A stretch of DNA of 64,000 bases from Ensifer adhaerens (GCF_002940685.1 NZ_PNFP01000019.1:1-64000), one strand, 5' to 3'; counted from the stretch's first letter, positions 9,340-17,559 are shown. The notes: a model not told the origin generated them from the sequence alone. Program-made: numbers and translations.

Positions 9340-9837
9340 TCAAACGGTGCCGCCAGCAAGATCGACCAGGTCTTCGACGTAGCTGCCGGTCGGCAGATCG
9401 AGATCGAGCCCGTAGTCGAAGACGAGATACGTCAGCGCGGTCAGCAACAGCCCAATCATGAGGTTGCGCAGATGAGTCCGGCTGCCGAAGGCCATCGCCG
9501 AGACGACGAAGAGGAAAGTGCCTGAGACGACCCAGCCGAGCCTCTCCAACAGCACGAGCTGTGATGCGAAGGCTGCGGCCACGAGGATGACAGCCTTCCA
9601 GTCGAGCTCGGGAAACTCCTCCACCTGCAAGCGATGAAGGAAAGCCTCGTAGAGAAGCTGCAAGCCGACGAGGACCAGCCCCGTGGCGATGAGAGCGGGA
9701 AACAGTCCTGGCCCGATGACGGTCTGGGCAGCTATGGGAGGCGTCGACCATGTCTCGACGCCGATGAAGAGACCGAGACCGAGCGATGCAAGTCCGAGGA
9801 TTGTCTCCCCGATACGGAAATTGGCCGATTTCAACAT
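9340..9837 (-). CDS. tctB: Tripartite tricarboxylate transporter small membrane subunit TctB
   Basis: A 165-residue protein with four predicted membrane segments, matching the TctB family in length and pattern (opening helix [19 protein letters not shown], then [17 protein letters not shown]). It sits between tctC and tctA in the usual gene order. ATG 9837 is chosen: GGAGG lies 8 bases upstream. It is the small helper membrane subunit of the permease. Confidence 0.88.
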   Translation of the reverse strand: MLKSANFRIGETILGLASLGLGLFIGVETWSTPPIAAQTVIGPGLFPALIATGLVLVGLQLLYEAFLHRLQVEEFPELDWKAVILVAAAFASQLVLLERLGWVVSGTFLFVVSAMAFGSRTHLRNLMIGLLLTALTYLVFDYGLDLDLPTGSYVEDLVDLAGGTV

Positions 9838-9864
9838 GATGACACCTCCCAAGGCGGACGCCGG

Positions 9865-10848
9865 TCAGAGCAGCCCGACTTCCTTCAATGCGCCCTCGAC
9901 GCGCTTCTGCTCGTCGGCGAGGAACGCAGCGAAAGCGTCTGCCGGCAGATAGGTATCGATCCAGCCGCGCTTCTCGAGAGCAGCCTTCCATTCAGGGGTC
10001 TTGACGAGGGCGGCAATCGCCTTCTCAAGCCCTTCGCGGTCTTTGTCGGCAAGCTTTGGGTGCGCCATGATTCCGCGCCAGTTCATGACGGCGAGATCAA
10101 CGCCCGCCTCCTTCAGCGTCGGCACCTCGACCCCCGGAATACGTGTGTCACCCGTGACGGCAAGCGCACGAAGCTGACCTGCCTCGACCTGCGCGCGGAA
10201 CTCCTCATAGCCGCTGATACCAACGGTCGCGTGGCCGCCAAGTGTCGAGGCCAGCACCTCGCCGCCGCCGGCATGCACTACGTAGTTGATCTTCTTCGGG
10301 TCGACGCCGACGGTCTTGGCGATCAAGCCCGCAGCGACGTGATCAATACCGCCGATCGAACCACCGGCCCAGGAGACCTTCGCCGGATCTGCCTTCAGAC
10401 GGGCGACAAGGTCATCCATCGTCTTGATATCGGAGTTCGCCGGCACCACGATGGCATCGGCTTCGCCCATGAGCCTTGCGACCGGAACGGTTTGATCGAG
10501 CGTCACAGGCGACTTGGTAGTCAGGACACCACCGACCATCGCAAAGCCGATAACCATTGCCGACGGATGCCGCGGCTTGGTCGTCACGAACTGGGAAAGG
10601 CCGACCGTTCCGCCACCACCGGCGACATTCTGAACCTCAACTGGTCCGGTCAGCTTGTCTTCCTGCAGGATCGTCTGAATGGTTCTGGCGAGCTGGTCGT
10701 AGCCGCTTCCCGGGCTGCTCGGCGCCATGATGTGCAGGGATTCCAGCTGTTCCTGCGCGTAGGCGGGAACGGTCGCCTGATGGACCAGCATTGCCGTTGC
10801 AGCGGCGGCCAGCGCCGTTGAAAAGACGCGTCTTGTGATCTTCTTCAT
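9865..10848 (-). CDS. tctC: Tripartite tricarboxylate transporter periplasmic binding protein TctC
   Basis: A 327-residue Bug-family binding protein. The N-terminal signal peptide (MKKITRRVF, then an Ala-rich core ending AYAQ) has twin Arg. Family marks are HIMAPSSPGSGYDQLARTIQ, NVAGGGGTVGL and VSWAGGSIGGIDHVA. It captures a carboxylate for TctAB. ATG 10848 has GGAGGAG upstream. It follows the dehydrogenase gene after about 118 bp, enough for an internal promoter. Confidence 0.92.
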   Translation of the reverse strand: MKKITRRVFSTALAAAATAMLVHQATVPAYAQEQLESLHIMAPSSPGSGYDQLARTIQTILQEDKLTGPVEVQNVAGGGGTVGLSQFVTTKPRHPSAMVIGFAMVGGVLTTKSPVTLDQTVPVARLMGEADAIVVPANSDIKTMDDLVARLKADPAKVSWAGGSIGGIDHVAAGLIAKTVGVDPKKINYVVHAGGGEVLASTLGGHATVGISGYEEFRAQVEAGQLRALAVTGDTRIPGVEVPTLKEAGVDLAVMNWRGIMAHPKLADKDREGLEKAIAALVKTPEWKAALEKRGWIDTYLPADAFAAFLADEQKRVEGALKEVGLL

Positions 10849-10966
10849 GGAAACTCCTCCATCCATGTGCTTTGTGTTGTTCGATCCCAGGGACCGCCAC
10901 TCGGCCCCCTCCTCCAGGATCGCCGGAACACATTCCCGGCTTGCCCTTTCGGGAATTCAGGTGTCG

Positions 10967-12058
10967 TCAGGCGGCCGATGTCGAAGCACCGGCAGCGCGA
11001 ATGGCATCCACCACCTTCGCGGTGAAGGCATCGGTATCGAGGCCTCCGCCGACGTCGCGCGTGCGTGAATGCGGGTCCCGCAAAACGATGTCGGTCGCTG
11101 TTTCGATCAGTGCCGCGGCACGCGCGAGGCGCGGATCGTTTCGACGGCGAGCGAGCCAATCAAGCAACATGCCGGCCGAAAGAATGAGGGAGGTCGGGTT
11201 CGCCACGTTTCTGCCGGCAATGTCAGGCGCCGATCCATGCTGTGCTTGTGCGACGCAAATGTCGTCACCGGCGTTGATGGCCCCACCAAGTCCAAGGCTT
11301 CCCGAAAGCTCCGAGGCCTCATCCGAGAGGATATCGCCGAACATGTTGGTGGTGACGATGACGTCGAAGCGATCCGGCGAGCGAATGAGATGTGCGGCTG
11401 CCGCATCTACGATCAACTCTTCCAAATGCACATCCGGATAGGCTTCCGCGACTTTCCGCACTTCGCGCAGGAACAGCCCATCTGACAGCTTGACCACATT
11501 GGCCTTATGTACCGCGGTCACTTTTTTGCGGCGGTGGCGTGCGAGTTCGAAAGCCGCCCTGGCCACGCGAGAGGAAGCCCTGGCAGTTACCTTGCGGATC
11601 GAAAACGCCATATCCGGATCAGGCATGAATTCGCCCGTTCCGGCATACATGTTGCGATCGGAATAGAAGCCTTCCGTGTTCTCGCGCACCAGAACGAGGT
11701 CCATCGGCTTACGAAGGATCGTCAACCCGTCGCGCGAGCGGCAGGGACGGATGTTGGCATAAAGCTCGAACTTGGTTCTGAGTTCGCCGGACGGATTGAT
11801 TCCGCCCTTGTCGTGCGACGGATACTCATAGTGCGAGACCGGACCGAGAATGACACCATCGACCTCAGGCACCCGCTTCATCACTGCATCCGTCAGTGTG
11901 GTGCCTTGCTCGGCAAGGGACTTGAGGCCAATGTCTTTGAGCTCGAAGTCGAGCCCGACGCCGGTTGCGGCATCGGTCGCCTTCAGCACCTCCAAGGTCG
12001 CTGCAGTGATTTCCGGACCGATCCCATCACCCGGCAGTACGAGAAGTTTAATCGTCAT
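10967..12058 (-). CDS. Isocitrate/isopropylmalate-type decarboxylating dehydrogenase (tartrate or D-malate dehydrogenase branch)
   Basis: A 363-residue beta-decarboxylating dehydrogenase: LPGDGIGPEITA at the N terminus, VRENTEGFYSDR, the catalytic Lys in AVHKANVVKLSDG, the metal site TTNMFGDILSDEASELSGSL and the nucleotide motif APDIAGRNVANP. The family covers isocitrate, isopropylmalate, homoisocitrate, D-malate and tartrate dehydrogenases. Its place as first gene of a tct/hydroxypyruvate isomerase cluster favours a D-malate or tartrate-type role over leucine synthesis (inference). The promoter faces the GntR gene across about 207 bp. Confidence 0.85.
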   Translation of the reverse strand: MTIKLLVLPGDGIGPEITAATLEVLKATDAATGVGLDFELKDIGLKSLAEQGTTLTDAVMKRVPEVDGVILGPVSHYEYPSHDKGGINPSGELRTKFELYANIRPCRSRDGLTILRKPMDLVLVRENTEGFYSDRNMYAGTGEFMPDPDMAFSIRKVTARASSRVARAAFELARHRRKKVTAVHKANVVKLSDGLFLREVRKVAEAYPDVHLEELIVDAAAAHLIRSPDRFDVIVTTNMFGDILSDEASELSGSLGLGGAINAGDDICVAQAQHGSAPDIAGRNVANPTSLILSAGMLLDWLARRRNDPRLARAAALIETATDIVLRDPHSRTRDVGGGLDTDAFTAKVVDAIRAAGASTSAA

Positions 12059-12163
12059 GTCTTCCTCACCGTTCAGGAGATGGCGGAGGCCGTGCGAGAT
12101 CGTTCGCCGACTTCACGCCGGCGCCGAGCAAGCAAAGATCAAATTGGAGTCCTCCAGACCTTA

Positions 12164-12231
12164 TTGGTCTTTTTCTCCTCTAAAATACCAAATACGCCAC
12201 CATCTGGTATTTTGCAATAGAGAAAAACCAA
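12164..12231. promoter_or_regulatory. Nested palindrome, probable operator of the divergent GntR regulator
   Basis: Inner arms AAAATACCA (12182-12190) and TGGTATTTT (12205-12213) are exact inverted repeats. Outer segments TTGGT..TTTTTCTC (12164-12177) and GAGAAAAACCAA (12220-12231) are also inverted relative to each other with one extra base. The whole structure sits between the dehydrogenase/tct operon and the GntR gene, where a shared operator is expected. Confidence 0.65.
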
Positions 12232-12265
12232 AATCTCTTGGCGTCAGCGCTCGTCTGTGGCATAG

Positions 12266-13180
12266 ATGAGCAAAATCGGGAGCTTAGCCTTGCAGACCAC
12301 CCCACTGATCGTCAGCCTCGCCGACCAGATCGTCGCCCACATTCGCACCGACAAGCTTTCCGAGGGCGATCGCCTTGTGGAACGCAAGCTTGCCGAACAG
12401 CTCCGGGTGTCACGCTCGCCGGTGCGAAACGCCATGAAGCTCCTGCACGAAGCGGGCGTGTTGAAACAGGGAGAAGGCGGCGGCTACATGATCGCCGATG
12501 TCGGGGCGGCCGAGAAACTGTCACTGGAATCGGCCCCCACGGAGGATGACGAACAGATCTATCTGACGATCGCGGACGACCGCCTGCATGGCCGCCTGCC
12601 GGAAAAGATCACGGAAAGCGAGTTTTTGCGCCGCTACGATCTCACGAAGGGCCGGCTGTCAAAAATCCTGCTGCGCATGGCCAATGAGGGCTGGATCGAG
12701 CGACTGCCGGGCCATGGCTGGGCATTTCTGCCGGTTCTCACTTCACTCCAGGCCTACGAGGACAGTTATCGGTTTCGCCTGCTGATCGAGCCCGCTGCCC
12801 TGCTGGAGCCAACCTTCAAGCTGAACCGACCTGCACTTCTGCGCTGCCGCGAGGAACAGGAGTGGCTGGTCAACGGCGGCATCTGGACCGTGTCGGATGC
12901 AAAGCTGTTTGGGTTGAACAGCGGCATGCACGAGGCGATCATCGCATGCTGCCAGAACAGCTTCTTCATCGATGCGCTCAACAGGCTCGATCGCCTTCGC
13001 CGCCTCATCGACTACCGCCAGATGCTGGATCGCGATAGCGCTCGGGAACGCTGCCTTGAGCATATCGAGCTTCTGGACCTGATCCTCTCAGGGAAAAACG
13101 AAGAAGCGTCGCGCTACATGGCACGTCACCTTGCAGACCTTGGCCGCTTGAAAACGGTGGCGCGGGAAATGCGGGGCTAG
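12266..13180 (+). CDS. GntR-family regulator with apparent double winged-helix and FCD-type ligand domain
   Basis: A 304-residue protein. Residues 15-78 form a classic GntR winged helix (DRLVERKLAEQLRVSRSPVRNAMKLLHEAGVL). Residues about 97-157 look like a second winged helix (ESEFLRRYDLTKGRLSKILL, then NEGWIERLPGHGW). The last 140 residues match the helical FCD/FadR-C sensor with possible metal-binding His in GLNSGMHEAII and CLEHIELL. It probably represses the tct cluster and responds to one of its acids. The promoter holds the palindrome at 12164-12231. Confidence 0.82.
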   Translation: MSKIGSLALQTTPLIVSLADQIVAHIRTDKLSEGDRLVERKLAEQLRVSRSPVRNAMKLLHEAGVLKQGEGGGYMIADVGAAEKLSLESAPTEDDEQIYLTIADDRLHGRLPEKITESEFLRRYDLTKGRLSKILLRMANEGWIERLPGHGWAFLPVLTSLQAYEDSYRFRLLIEPAALLEPTFKLNRPALLRCREEQEWLVNGGIWTVSDAKLFGLNSGMHEAIIACCQNSFFIDALNRLDRLRRLIDYRQMLDRDSARERCLEHIELLDLILSGKNEEASRYMARHLADLGRLKTVAREMRG

Positions 13181-13502
13181 GTCGTCGGGCCCAGCACTGA
13201 CTGCCTCTCCGGGAACGAGGGTCCCGGCTGCACCTTCCAGTCGATACATTATGCGATCCTGAACGCACAGAGCGGGAACCAACGTGACACAATCGTCATG
13301 CGATCCGCTCGCGACTGGAAACCAAAGTTGGCCTGACGGTTTTGGTTTTGACTAGCAGGGATGAGGTTCGGGGGGTATTCAGGTCTCTAAAAAAACGTAG
13401 GCTTCCCGCCGAACGACGGAGCCGGGAACGCGTTACGTCGCCATAGCGGGCAGGCTGATGCGATCATCGCTCATCCGCGCCGACACGTATTTTGTTCGTC
13501 GA
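13181..13502. other. Non-coding stretch with one copy of a 26-bp direct repeat
   Basis: No supported gene. At 13235-13260 lies a sequence containing CGATACATTATGCGATCCT, found again in the same orientation at 17184-17209 (one mismatch in the wider 26 bp). A run of seven A residues at about 13389 and GC-rich DNA follow; nothing else is recognised. Confidence 0.45.
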
Positions 13503-13793
13503 CTAGAGAACCCGCGGCCATTGCTGGTGGGCGTGCATGACGGTGAGGATCTCGACGTCGCGACTTACGCGGTAGGGAATGATGTATGGAATGTCGGCCA
13601 GCACGAGCTCGCGCGTACTCTTAATACGACCAGGCCGCCCACTGGCAGGGTACTCCGCTAATGCATCCACGGCAGTGACAATCCGCGCCACGACGCGAGC
13701 CGCCGCGTCTGGATCGTCCTTCTCGATATACGCGCCGATCTCATCAAGTCGCCGCAACGCCCGCAGCGTCCAGCGAATACGCTTCCCACTCAT
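13503..13793 (-). CDS. parE: RelE/ParE-family toxin of a type II toxin-antitoxin pair
   Basis: A 96-residue protein with the ParE/RelE fold pattern: the N-terminal helix WTLRALRRLDEIGAYIEKDDPDAAARVV, then GRPGRIKSTRELVLADIPYIIPYRV, and the C-terminal EILTVMHAHQQWP. ParE members poison gyrase and RelE members cut ribosome-bound mRNA; the sequence resembles ParE more (no clear RelE catalytic set). Its ATG overlaps the antitoxin stop (ATGA), the usual coupling with antitoxin first. Confidence 0.85.
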   Translation of the reverse strand: MSGKRIRWTLRALRRLDEIGAYIEKDDPDAAARVVARIVTAVDALAEYPASGRPGRIKSTRELVLADIPYIIPYRVSRDVEILTVMHAHQQWPRVL

Positions 13794-14038
13794 GATTGGC
13801 GGGCAGACTTGACGTACTTCCCGACTACTTTCGCCACATCTTCGTCGCTGGCGAACTCACCCCGATCGGCCTCGGCCAACCCCGCTTCAATCTCGGCAAG
13901 CTGCCATTCCTGTTGCGCAACGAAAGCCTCGATGGCTTCGGCAGCCATATAAGAGCGGGACCGGTCCAGCTTCTCAGCGAGCTGATCCAACTTGCTCGCG
14001 GTTTCATCTTTTACACGAACGGTGAATGCGGCAGTCAT
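13790..14038 (-). CDS. parD: CopG/ParD-type antitoxin
   Basis: An 82-residue protein. The N-terminal MTAAFTVRVKDETASKLDQLAEKLDRSRSYM region is a ribbon-helix-helix DNA-binding domain; the acidic C-terminal half (EIEAGLAEADRGEFASDEDV) is the toxin-binding tail. ATG 14038 is preferred to in-frame starts upstream since the ribbon begins there and GGAGAG lies in front. It neutralises the toxin encoded next and represses the pair. Confidence 0.85.
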   Translation of the reverse strand: MTAAFTVRVKDETASKLDQLAEKLDRSRSYMAAEAIEAFVAQQEWQLAEIEAGLAEADRGEFASDEDVAKVVGKYVKSARQS

Positions 14039-14239
14039 GGGACCTGACTCTCCTTGGTTCACCTTGATTATCATTGAACCGCCGCGGTGCGTCAAGGTTC
14101 GCCGTGACAGAATTCCAACGGCGGACAAAGCCGCGGACCGCCCGTGGACACCTCTAGCGCCTTGAGCGGAAGCGAACCGCCGATCCGCGATGTCATAGTT
14201 AAAGCTCTCAAGGAGATATCCGAGCGTTTGCGATGTTCG

Positions 14240-14262
14240 TTTCTTGACAGATCATTCCAGAA
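14240..14262. promoter_or_regulatory. Operator-like site 1 upstream of tetR-type gene
   Basis: The sequence includes TTGACAGATCATTCCAGAA (14244-14262). Its inverted copy, with a single mismatch, lies at 14865-14888 upstream of the quinone oxidoreductase. Each copy is itself an imperfect palindrome centred on TGATCA or the related AGATCA. The repeat in two promoters of one regulator/target pair marks it as the TetR binding site (inference). Confidence 0.7.
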
Positions 14263-14278
14263 TACCTAAATCACACAC

Positions 14279-14845
14279 ATGGCAAGGACAAAGGAATTCG
14301 ATAGAGAGCAGGCGCTCGATGCCGCCATCGAGGTGTTTCGCGAACACGGTTTCGAGGGCACCTCCACCGATATGCTCGTACGTGCGATGTCGATTGGCCG
14401 GCAGAGTCTTTACGATACGTTCGGCGACAAGTGGAAGCTCTACTCCCTTGCTGTGGAACGCTACGCCGCCGCGGAAACGGATGCCCACATCGCCATGCTG
14501 CGTGGCGCGCCGCGTGCCCAAGACGGCATCCGGGCGATGATGGAGCGAGTGGCTGAAAATGCTTCCCAGGCCTGTCTTGGCGTGAATTCGGTCTGCGAGT
14601 TCGGCCAGAGCCGACCTGACCTTACAGCAATTCATCAGGCTGCTGATCGGCGATTGAAGCATGCCGCCAAGCAACGCATCAGCGAGGCTCAAGCGGACGG
14701 GGATCTGGACGCAACGCTCTCCACGGAAGAAACCGCCGACTTCCTCTTCGCGAATGTCGCCGGCATGCGCATCGCTGCGCGCGGCGGCGCGGGCCCAGCA
14801 GAGCTCAAGACCCTCGCCAGGATTGCACTTCGGGCGGTGACATGA
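14279..14845 (+). CDS. TetR/AcrR-family transcriptional regulator
   Basis: A 188-residue protein. The N-terminal HTH (residues 8-55) reads EQALDAAIEVFREHGFEGTS then MLVRAMSIGRQSLYDTFGDKWKLY, a standard TetR domain. The C-terminal part fits the TetR_C group with a Cys (SQACLGVNSVCEFGQ), common in regulators paired with oxidoreductases. It lies 51 bp upstream of the quinone oxidoreductase on the same strand, and both promoters carry the same operator-like site, so it likely represses both. Confidence 0.88.
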   Translation: MARTKEFDREQALDAAIEVFREHGFEGTSTDMLVRAMSIGRQSLYDTFGDKWKLYSLAVERYAAAETDAHIAMLRGAPRAQDGIRAMMERVAENASQACLGVNSVCEFGQSRPDLTAIHQAADRRLKHAAKQRISEAQADGDLDATLSTEETADFLFANVAGMRIAARGGAGPAELKTLARIALRAVT

Positions 14846-14864
14846 GGGCAAAATTTTTTGCGCA

Positions 14865-14888
14865 TTTCTGGAATGATCAGTCAAGAAA
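14865..14888. promoter_or_regulatory. Operator-like site 2 upstream of quinone oxidoreductase
   Basis: The sequence TTTCTGGAATGATCAGTCAA (14865-14884) and its continuation to 14888 are the inverted copy of site 1 at 14240-14262. It lies between the tetR-type stop and the ribosome site of the oxidoreductase, so binding there would block transcription or read-through. Confidence 0.7.
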
Positions 14889-14896
14889 GGAAGATC

Positions 14897-15865
14897 ATGC
14901 GAGCCGTAGTTATGAATGAGATCGGTGGCACTGACGTGATGGAATTTGTCAATCTCCCCGACCCCGTCGCCACACCGGGACATGTAATGGTCGAAGTCGC
15001 CGCAGCAGGCGTGAACTTCATGGATATCGGCGTGCGCCAGGGCATGGCATGGACGGACGGGCCAAACCCGAAAACTCTCGGCGTCGAAGGTGCAGGACGC
15101 ATCGTCGAGCTTGGCGATGGGGTCGATGATTTCGCCATCGGAGACCGGGTCGCCTGGGTCTACGCGCCAGGGAGCTATGCCTCGCACGTTCTGATTTCAG
15201 CGGATGCGCTCGTACGGCTTCCCGACACGATCGATGACCAGACAGCAGCCGCCGTCATGATGCAAGGACTGACTGCGAGCCACTTCGCCACCGATTTCTA
15301 CCCGGTTCAGCCTGGAGACACCGCACTCGTGCACGCTGCGGCGGGTGGCGTCGGCCTGCTCCTGACACAGATCATCCGGCTGAGGCGTGGACACGTGATC
15401 GGCCGCGTTTCGTCCGTCGACAAGGTGGAAGTCGCAAAAGCGGCCGGCGCGAACCACGTTATCGTCGACACGGAGGGAAACTACATCGATGAGGTTTTGC
15501 GTCTCACCGACGGAGAAGGTGTAAGCGTCGTCTATGACGGTTCCGGTCCCAAGACCTTTCAAGGATCGCTCGCCGCGCTTCGTCGCTCCGGCACGTTCTG
15601 CTGGTATGGGCCGGTGCTTGGCGGTCCGGGGCCGCTCGACATCATGAGCCTGCCGAAGAGCATCAAGATCGGCTATGCGACATTCTTCGATCACATCAGC
15701 ACGCCCGAACTTCTTTGCGCTCGCACCGAGCAGTTGTTCCGTTGGATTGACGATGGATCTCTCAAGGTGCGCATCGGTGGAACCTACCCGCTTTGTGATG
15801 CCGCCCGCGCGCATGCCGACATGGAAGGCCGGGCGACCACCGGCAAGCTGTTGCTGATCCCTTAG
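14897..15865 (+). CDS. Zinc-free quinone oxidoreductase (MDR superfamily, NADPH type)
   Basis: A 322-residue medium-chain dehydrogenase/reductase of QOR type. The N-terminal catalytic domain has AAAGVNFMDIGVRQG, and the Rossmann domain carries ALVHAAAGGVGLLLTQI (AxxGGVG nucleotide motif), with no zinc-ligand pattern. It is expected to reduce quinones or enones with NADPH. ATG 14897 is preceded by AAAGGAAG; in-frame codons upstream fall inside the operator. Likely induced through the adjacent TetR regulator. Confidence 0.87.
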   Translation: MRAVVMNEIGGTDVMEFVNLPDPVATPGHVMVEVAAAGVNFMDIGVRQGMAWTDGPNPKTLGVEGAGRIVELGDGVDDFAIGDRVAWVYAPGSYASHVLISADALVRLPDTIDDQTAAAVMMQGLTASHFATDFYPVQPGDTALVHAAAGGVGLLLTQIIRLRRGHVIGRVSSVDKVEVAKAAGANHVIVDTEGNYIDEVLRLTDGEGVSVVYDGSGPKTFQGSLAALRRSGTFCWYGPVLGGPGPLDIMSLPKSIKIGYATFFDHISTPELLCARTEQLFRWIDDGSLKVRIGGTYPLCDAARAHADMEGRATTGKLLLIP

Positions 15866-15992
15866 AGGAAAGACGTTTGAAGCCTGCTTTACCTCTAGCC
15901 GCCGGCAAGCGCGTCAAACCTCCGCGAGACAAAGGACGACAAGTTCCTCAGGGAGAAAGCCGCGATGGGAAGCCATCCCCAAGGATACATGA

Positions 15993-16011
15993 TGCACTTC
16001 GGTTAGGATGT
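15993..16011 (+). repeat. Second copy of IS30-type terminal sequence
   Basis: TGCACTTCGGTTAGGATGT occurs here and at 92-110 in the same orientation. No transposase is adjacent, so this is either a solo terminus left by an excised or deleted element, or a target-like sequence. Confidence 0.45.
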
Positions 16012-16089
16012 GCCAAACAGGAACCCGGTGCTCCCGTCGAATGGACACAGTGAATGCCGGCATACAGCGAGTGTTCGACGCCGAGCGGC

Positions 16090-16497
16090 TCACGCCGACG
16101 TCTCCCAAGGGTTGATCACGGAGGCGTCTGTGTCTTCGAAATCCTTGACGTTGCGTGTAACAAGGATGAGATCGTGGACGATCGCGGTCGCGGCGATCAA
16201 CCCGTCGATATCGCCGCGGGGGCGGATTGCGGCGATGCGGCCCCATTCGACCGCGATTTGGTCGGTTATCGGCAAAATGCGGTCGCCATGGTCGTGGCGC
16301 AGCTTGCGCAGCCATTCGGTGAGGTGCGCGGCAGTCTTCGGATCCGACTTCTGCTTCAGGGCAATGCCGCGCATGATTTCGCCGAGGGTGAGCGTACTCA
16401 GGTGGATGCTGAACGGATCGACAGAGCGCAGCCAGGATACCGCCTCCGGCGTACCGCGTCGCGCCTCTGAAACTATGTTGGTGTCAACCAGATACAT
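16090..16497 (-). CDS. vapC: VapC-type PIN-domain ribonuclease toxin
   Basis: A 135-residue PIN domain. The acidic metal-binding residues are visible: Asp5 in YLVDTNIVSE, Glu in TLGEIMRG, Asp in GDIDGLIAATA, and Asp in TRNVKDFEDT. VapC toxins cleave tRNA or rRNA. It is translated after its antitoxin with a one-base overlap (TGATG). Confidence 0.92.
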   Translation of the reverse strand: MYLVDTNIVSEARRGTPEAVSWLRSVDPFSIHLSTLTLGEIMRGIALKQKSDPKTAAHLTEWLRKLRHDHGDRILPITDQIAVEWGRIAAIRPRGDIDGLIAATAIVHDLILVTRNVKDFEDTDASVINPWETSA

Positions 16498-16751
16498 CAG
16501 AAGGCCACATCGCGGCTTGGCGTCTTGACGCGTACATTCACCGCATCAGCGAGCTGATCGTCCCAAGCGGGACCGCCAAGCAGATCATCGACCAGCGTTG
16601 GCCGGCCGGCGCGCAGAGCGTCGTAGTCATGAGCGGACAGCACGACGGCCGTGCGCTCACCGCGCAGCGTGACAATCTGCGGCCCCTCATGGCGCGCCTT
16701 CTGCACCACCTTCGAGAATTGGTTCTTGGCGTCCTGCAGTTGCCATTCCAT
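16497..16751 (-). CDS. vapB: Phd/YefM-type antitoxin of the VapC toxin
   Basis: An 84-residue antitoxin. MEWQLQDAKNQFSKVVQKA is the Phd/YefM N-terminal DNA-binding signature; the C-terminal acidic part (LVDDLLGGPAWDDQLADAV) would wrap the toxin. First gene of the pair, it likely autoregulates the promoter within the AT-rich stretch TAGCTAGACAGACTAGCTA (about 16766-16784), which holds an inverted TAGCTA/TAGTC-type motif. Confidence 0.9.
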   Translation of the reverse strand: MEWQLQDAKNQFSKVVQKARHEGPQIVTLRGERTAVVLSAHDYDALRAGRPTLVDDLLGGPAWDDQLADAVNVRVKTPSRDVAF

Positions 16752-16969
16752 AGTTTCGCTCCGATATAGCTAGACAGACTAGCTATTTAATACCATTTGT
16801 CTGCCATTGAAAGTGCCAATGTACTACGCGGCCGATCGACGGCCTGCGCGCGACGCCGACGATCGGCGATCTCGATAACCGAATTGCACGGCAGATCACG
16901 CTCGCAGGCACGCGCCGAAAAAACAAACTCTGAGCAGAAGGGCCCACGGAAAACCGCGGCGAGGAACGG

Positions 16970-17134
16970 CTGGTGCGAAATGTCGCTGCAGCCGGGCACA
17001 TCATCTCGACTGGCACGCTGCCCGGCGTCGGCATGGACATGAAGCCGCCGCGTTATCTCAAGGCCGACGATAGCGTCGAGCTTGGCATCGAGGGCATCGG
17101 CTACCCGAAGCAGTCCGTTCGCGCGGGCGACTGA
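16970..17134 (+). pseudogene. Fumarylacetoacetate-hydrolase-family C-terminal remnant
   Basis: Codons from 16988 to the TGA at 17132-17134 read AAGHIISTGTLPGVGMDM then KPPRYLKADDSVELGIEGIG and a short tail. This is the C-terminal signature of the FAH superfamily (STGTPxGVG, then KPP.YL..GD.V...I.GIG). The conserved N-terminal two thirds of the enzyme are absent upstream, where only non-homologous sequence and the vapB promoter are found. It is a broken relic, not expressed as an enzyme. Confidence 0.75.
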
Positions 17135-17559
17135 TCTTCCTCACGTCATCGAACGACGGCTACCGAAAATCCCACGCCGTCGTTTCCAGACGATACATTA
17201 TGCGATCCTTCTGTAACGGACGCCTCGTCAATCCCTTGTGCGCGTAATCCCTCGCCGAGTGCTTGCTTCTGTCCGCAGTCGGAGCTTTGCCGCTGCTCTA
17301 TGGGGTCTGCTGAGGACCGGTTGGCCAATCTAGAACGGCGCAGTCACCGCGTGCTGCTGATCGCATAACGCCTAACCCATCCATCGTCCCGGCGAAGGGA
17401 CCTTGCTGCGGAGGGCTGATGGCTGCCCGTCCGAACGCCTGTCTTGTCGTCTCCTGTGGTCAACCCGGCAGCCGGCCGAAGAACATCTGTGCACTTGTCC
17501 AGGCGCTCGCCGTGATGACCCTGCTGATTTGCAGGGCCACCTGACGCTCACCAATCCAA
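17135..17559. other. Non-coding stretch with second copy of the 26-bp direct repeat
   Basis: No supported gene. The block at 17184-17209 repeats 13235-13260. The rest lies downstream of the siderophore operon's last gene on the minus strand; short open frames on both strands look random. Confidence 0.45.

Noticed and set aside
9634-10821. 395-codon plus-strand frame antisense to tctB/tctC
   Set aside because: Shadow of the tct genes; no recognisable motif or ribosome site.
12182-12213. Inner palindrome read as a transcription terminator
   Set aside because: Arms are AT-rich, the spacer is long and there is no T-run; a divergent-promoter operator fits better.
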